DNA of 64,000 nt. Source: an uncultured Algibacter sp. (GTDB taxonomy: Bacteria; Bacteroidota; Bacteroidia; Flavobacteriales; Flavobacteriaceae). This document shows, in pieces, positions 60,544 to 64,000 of this stretch; position 1 is the first letter of the stretch; the number at the start of each line of letters is the position of its first letter. The notes beneath the pieces are model-generated. The model was not told the origin of the DNA and ran no database searches. It was given only the letters and a program-made list of their open reading frames with translations. The stretch spans positions 174,852-238,851 of the forward strand of contig NZ_CANKXK010000006.1 of assembly GCF_947487605.1 (NCBI RefSeq), read 5' to 3'. The position numbers and the translations under genes are program-made.

Positions 60544-62109
60544 ATGAAACGTAGTTTTTACTTTTTATTCACACTAGTTTTTCTAATTATTTGGAGTTCT
60601 TGTCGTAAAGATTTTGAATTTTATACTAGTACAGGTTCACTCGAATTCTCAAAAGACACAGTATATTTAGATACTATTTTTACAAATATAGGCTCAAGCA
60701 CATATAATTTAAAGGTGTATAATAGAAGTGATGACGACATTCTCATACCATCTATAAAATTAGGACTTGGGCAAAATTCTGAATACCGATTAAACGTCGA
60801 TGGTTTAACTGGCAAAGAATTTAACGACATCCAAATTCTTGCTAAGGATAGTATTTTTATTTTCGTAGAAACTACCATCAATATTAATAACTTCCCAAAT
60901 CCTGATGGTAACTATCTTTATACAGACCAAATAGAGTTTGATGCTGGTGCAAATCTTCAAGAAGTTGAACTTGTCACGCTTGTAAAAGATGCAGTATTTA
61001 TTTATCCAGAAAGAGATAATGCAACGAAAGTTATAGAAACACTCACTTTAGACATTGGTGGGGAACAGATAGAAACCGAGTTACAAGGTAGAGAACTAAT
61101 AGCATCAGAATTGACCATGACTAATGACAAACCTTATGTTATTTATGGTTTTGCAACTGTACCAACTGGTGAAACACTTACCATTGAAGCTGGATCACGC
61201 TTACATTTTCATGATAACTCAGGTCTAATTGTATCTAACGGTGCCTCGCTACAAGTTAATGGAAGCCATAGTACAGATCAAGAGCTACTAGAAAATGAAG
61301 TGATTTTTGAAGGTGATCGCTTAGAACCAAATTTCTCTAATGTACCTGGACAATGGGGAACCATCTGGTTACTTGACGGTAGTATTAATACTATTATTAA
61401 TTACGCCACAATTAAAAACGCATTAGTAGGCGTTTTATGTGATGGAAATCCTGATGAGGTAAACGACAAACTAACTATCAAAAATTCCCAAATATATAAT
61501 TCAAGTAGTTTTGGTATTCTTGGTCGAAATACATCGATATCGGCAGAAAATTTGGTTATTAATAATGCTGGTCAGTCTTCGTTTGCAGGTACTCTAGGGG
61601 GTAAATATAATTTAACACATTGTACCATTGCCAATTATTGGTCAAATGGTTTTAGGCAGCTACCTTCTGTTTTGCTAAACAATTTTGTTTTAGATGAAGA
61701 CAATAACGCTACGATTACAGATCTAGTTGAAGCAAATTTTAATAATTGTATTATCTACGGAAATGACAATCCTGAAATTTTACTAGATGAAATTGAAGAT
61801 GATGCAGTCGTTTTTAATTTTAAATTCACTAATTGTCTAATTCGTTTTGAAGACAACAATGATAATTTTACAGGTCCAAATTACAATTTGACCGATACCA
61901 ATCATTACGAAGGCAATATTTTTAATGAAGGCCCTAATTTTAAAGACACAGAGCAAAACATGCTAATTATAGGCGCTGAATCTGCTGCGATAAATATGGG
62001 ATTAGAAACATTTGCAACACAAGTTCCAGTGGATATTTTAAATGTAAACAGAACAGCTTCTCCAGATATAGGAGCTTATCAGCATATTACTTTTCCAGAA
62101 GATGATTAG
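60544..62109 (+). CDS. surface lipoprotein with parallel beta-helix
   Basis: 521 aa. Lipobox WSSC near residue 20. N-terminal Ig-like part (YLDTIFTNIGSSTYNLKVYN, 20 quoted), then about residues 190-480 right-handed beta-helix coils (TLTIEAGSRLHFHDNSGLIV, GVLCDGN...LTIKNSQIYNSSSFGI in pieces). Ends with PDIGAYQ, the choice-of-anchor-Q-type signature. Outer surface protein; ligand unknown. Confidence 0.8.
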   Translation: MKRSFYFLFTLVFLIIWSSCRKDFEFYTSTGSLEFSKDTVYLDTIFTNIGSSTYNLKVYNRSDDDILIPSIKLGLGQNSEYRLNVDGLTGKEFNDIQILAKDSIFIFVETTININNFPNPDGNYLYTDQIEFDAGANLQEVELVTLVKDAVFIYPERDNATKVIETLTLDIGGEQIETELQGRELIASELTMTNDKPYVIYGFATVPTGETLTIEAGSRLHFHDNSGLIVSNGASLQVNGSHSTDQELLENEVIFEGDRLEPNFSNVPGQWGTIWLLDGSINTIINYATIKNALVGVLCDGNPDEVNDKLTIKNSQIYNSSSFGILGRNTSISAENLVINNAGQSSFAGTLGGKYNLTHCTIANYWSNGFRQLPSVLLNNFVLDEDNNATITDLVEANFNNCIIYGNDNPEILLDEIEDDAVVFNFKFTNCLIRFEDNNDNFTGPNYNLTDTNHYEGNIFNEGPNFKDTEQNMLIIGAESAAINMGLETFATQVPVDILNVNRTASPDIGAYQHITFPEDD

Positions 62110-62149
62110 TGTTTTTATAGTTAATTCTGTCAGAAAGATTAATTATATT

Positions 62150-62237
62150 TACAGGATAACAGTAACAAAAAACTTATGATAACCTGACTTATTTACGGGA
62201 TATCGGTAATAAAAGTTACTATATAACGAGTTGGCAT
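62150..62237. repeat. left boundary of attC-like array (possible degenerate or attI-like site)
   Basis: GATAACAGTAAC (about 62155-62166) and GTTACTATATAAC (about 62215-62227) are roughly inverted and lead into GTTGGCATT (62230-62238), the first cassette edge. Weaker than the two sites to the right. Confidence 0.4.
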
Positions 62238-62253
62238 TCATTAAAACAAACAT

Positions 62254-63009
62254 TTGAAAACATTTAAAATTATTATCGGATTTTTATTGCTTTATGGAGC
62301 TGGAAAAGAATACCTAAATGCTAGCCGACAGTTAGACACTCCTTATGATATCGGAATTTTAATAGCTATATTGCTTTTGCTTCTTTTAAGTACTTGGCTA
62401 ATTGGTAGTGGATTTTCAAAAAGAAAATTAAAATTTAAGTCTTTCGAATTCTTGAAATTTTTTATTATCTCATTTGTGGCTCTTGCATTTTTCGTAATAG
62501 TAAGTTTAGGCTCCAAAGTGATTCCTAGCAACTTTGCTGAAATCAATGGAATTACAGTTCCTTTAGGTAAATGCATGGATGGGAATCAGAGAATTATACC
62601 CGATAAACAAGAACGTTTATCATATTGCAAGTGTTTTGCTGAAAAAGTATTAAACGACTCAACTTTAAAATCAAAATATAGAAGAAAATTGGAAAATGAT
62701 GACTTTTTAAAAGTCATAGCTGAAATACAAAAAAGTCAAATATTTCTTGAACTTGGGTTTGAAAATTGCATGAAATCAGTCAAAATGGAGTGGACAAATA
62801 ATTTAGCGAACTCGATGAAAGAAAAACTAAAAAAACAATTAATCGGAACAGAATTTGAAAATACAAATGATATAGAAAAATACTGTGATTGTATGATTAA
62901 AGAATACCGCAAACTCCCCATAAACAAAATTATGGAAGACGGATTTATGATAAGCGATAAAGCTTTAGAAATTGATAAAAGGTGCACCATAGAATCTGTA
63001 AAAAAATAA
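62254..63009 (+). CDS. cassette gene 1: membrane protein of unknown function (251 aa)
   Basis: TTG start 16 nt after the cassette edge; no ATG is available. Two N-terminal helices (about 1-18 and 30-52) and a third (about 68-88), then a soluble part with repeated Cys in YCKCFAEKVL and YCDCMIKEYRK, two similar C-x-C helices that could form disulfides or bind metal. No family recognised. Flanked by GTTGGCAT and ATGCCAAC. Confidence 0.65.
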   Translation: MKTFKIIIGFLLLYGAGKEYLNASRQLDTPYDIGILIAILLLLLLSTWLIGSGFSKRKLKFKSFEFLKFFIISFVALAFFVIVSLGSKVIPSNFAEINGITVPLGKCMDGNQRIIPDKQERLSYCKCFAEKVLNDSTLKSKYRRKLENDDFLKVIAEIQKSQIFLELGFENCMKSVKMEWTNNLANSMKEKLKKQLIGTEFENTNDIEKYCDCMIKEYRKLPINKIMEDGFMISDKALEIDKRCTIESVKK

Positions 63010-63012
63010 CGA

Positions 63013-63146
63013 AATGCCAACAATGTATAAAAATAATTGCTTGTACTTGCCTACTCGGAAAATCCTGCGGATTTTCCTATGGCTAGTTTTTGTTTACTAA
63101 ATTAGTGACTTAACCACGCAACTATTCTTATACTGGACCGTTACCA
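63013..63146 (+). repeat. attC-like recombination site 1
   Basis: AATGCCAAC (63013-63021) then GTATAAAAATAATT; central perfect hairpin GGAAAATCC-TGC-GGATTTTCC (about 63057-63077); then AACTATTCTTATAC (63119-63132) and GTTACCACAC (63140-63149). The inner left arm pairs with the inner right arm (GTATAAxAATArTT). The outer left arm instead pairs with the start of the cassette it ends (62230-62237), as in integron cassettes. Confidence 0.68.
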
Positions 63147-63169
63147 CACATTTGAACTCACTCAAACCT

Positions 63170-63685
63170 ATGGACGATATTATAAACGGAAAAAATTTAG
63201 ATTCAATCCTAAAATATTGTTTAGAAAAGAACAAAACAGACAATGGATATACATTTATATATGAATTAGAAAATAAACTTTTTACTGACTTTAATGAAGA
63301 CGAAATAATGTCTTTAATAAAATACATTGATAATTCAGGATATGAGGTTCTTGAAATATACTTAACTGGTAATCCTTGTATTAATATTACAGGCTTAACA
63401 GAGCGTTTCTTAAAAAATGGTGGATTTACTAAAATCGAATCTGATTTAAAGTCTGACTCTGACCTTAAAAAAGATAAAGAATCGCTTGATTTAGAAATTA
63501 AACTTTTACAAAAAGATAAGTTACAATACGAGGAAACTATTCGAGAACAAAATGACCGAATAAGAGACTTGACAGAAAAACTTAAACTCATAAGTTTAAT
63601 ACAAAAATATTGGTGGGTTGTTCTTACTTGCATAGGTATTGGATGGTCTTTAGGAGAAGTTCTGGACAGATTAGTATGGACATAA
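63170..63685 (+). CDS. cassette gene 2: unknown protein with C-terminal membrane anchor
   Basis: 171 aa starting MDDIINGKNL (ATG 63170; a TTG at 63152 is possible). Residues about 85-150 are a charged coiled coil (KKDKESLDLEIKLLQKDKLQ), followed by one hydrophobic helix (WWVVLTCIGIGWSLG). No family recognised. Only gene of its cassette, bounded by GTTACCACAC (63140) and GTGTGGTAAC (63796). Confidence 0.68.
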   Translation: MDDIINGKNLDSILKYCLEKNKTDNGYTFIYELENKLFTDFNEDEIMSLIKYIDNSGYEVLEIYLTGNPCINITGLTERFLKNGGFTKIESDLKSDSDLKKDKESLDLEIKLLQKDKLQYEETIREQNDRIRDLTEKLKLISLIQKYWWVVLTCIGIGWSLGEVLDRLVWT

Positions 63686-63795
63686 AAAATATGAATCCAA
63701 TCCAAGCCCAAAACACCCGACAATAATTGTTTAGTTTGATTAAAGTTTTATTGTAATATTTTGACATAATAATTGATTTTAAAATTTAAAAAAAC

Positions 63796-63931
63796 GTGTG
63801 GTAACAAAGTATAAAATTAATGCTTGGATCTGTGCTTAATCCAGCGATTAGTCCTGTTTTGCTACATCTGATTTTCCTACGGAAAATCCTCGCACACAAA
63901 ACCGCACTAATCTTATACATAAACGTTAGGC
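63796..63931 (+). repeat. attC-like recombination site 2
   Basis: GTGTGGTAAC (63796-63805), GTATAAAATTAATGC (63809-63823), central GATTTTCC-TAC-GGAAAATC hairpin (about 63870-63888), GCACTAATCTTATAC (63904-63918) and GTTAGGC (63925-63931). The inner arms pair over about 15 bases. Same layout and size as site 1 with different sequence in the loop. Confidence 0.68.
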
Positions 63932-63939
63932 AACATTAG

Positions 63940-64000
63940 ATGAAACCGTATATTGATAAAATATCTGAATTAATAAACCAAAAAGAAATTCGACACGAAA
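63940..64000 (+). CDS. cassette gene 3, 5' end only
   Basis: ATG 8 nt after the GTTAGGC cassette edge; 20 codons (MKPYIDKISELINQ...) run off the window. Too short to assign. Confidence 0.55.
   Translation, partial: MKPYIDKISELINQKEIRHE

Overview
The window is AT-rich DNA from a member of the Bacteroidota, most likely family Flavobacteriaceae. The evidence is the block ftsK - lolA - LptF/G permease - ribB, promoters with a TAnnTTTG -7 box instead of TATAAT, tRNA-Ser without an encoded CCA end, and families typical of flavobacteria. There is no rRNA and no CRISPR array.
Layout. (1) 1-7.6 kb: chromosomal housekeeping genes (ftsK 3' part, lolA, an LptF/G-type permease, ribB with a degenerate RibA-like domain, a DegT-type aminotransferase, a nitroreductase). 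(2) 7.78-27.55 kb: a 19.7-kb integrative element in the 3' end of tRNA-Ser(UGA). It has a 13-bp att duplication, paired arm-type repeats at both ends and a tyrosine recombinase. Its cargo is one long operon: XRE regulator, PLD-like/SNF2 helicase, DUF4391 protein, type III-like methylase (Mod), type III-like restriction helicase-nuclease (Res), a 192-aa unknown, a DUF1828-like protein, an ABC/SMC-type ATPase, a GIY-YIG-like nuclease and a small HTH protein. This looks like a composite anti-phage island. (3) 27.6-30.8 kb: a scarred region with a gene relic, a Fic protein behind a repeated operator, and a frameshifted flavobacterial multicopy protein. (4) 30.9-60.1 kb: a stress region with universal stress proteins (Usp), a multi-PAS histidine kinase with a LOV photosensory motif and a FixL-like PAS, a REC-CRP/FNR hybrid regulator, thioredoxin, an ABC exporter, a copper-type TonB receptor, an RND efflux operon, an HMA protein and a YtfI/YtfJ-like pair. 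(5) 62.2-64 kb: the start of an array of small ORFs separated by attC-like sites.
Main discovery. Twelve copies of a palindrome TGAT-N4-ATCA (ten perfect, two degenerate) lie in front of genes of region 4. Each is followed, after exactly 23 nt, by a TAnnTTTG-type -7 box. One copy is read in both directions, giving thirteen promoters. The palindrome centre lies 29 nt before the -7 box, the class II activator geometry. The natural candidate regulator is the REC-CRP hybrid encoded in the middle of the region; its own kinase-regulator operon has such a site. One site drives a roughly 175-nt transcript with no credible ORF that ends in an 11-bp terminator hairpin, a candidate regulatory RNA. A gene relic (J-domain) and a truncated usp still carry the site. 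I infer a two-component, possibly light- and oxygen/redox-responsive stress regulon, formally like DosR or FixLJ-K systems but with different parts.
Other points: the attC-like cassettes at the right edge, the composite restriction/ATPase-nuclease island, and several operator arrays. All functional statements rest on reading motifs by eye; no database search was run.
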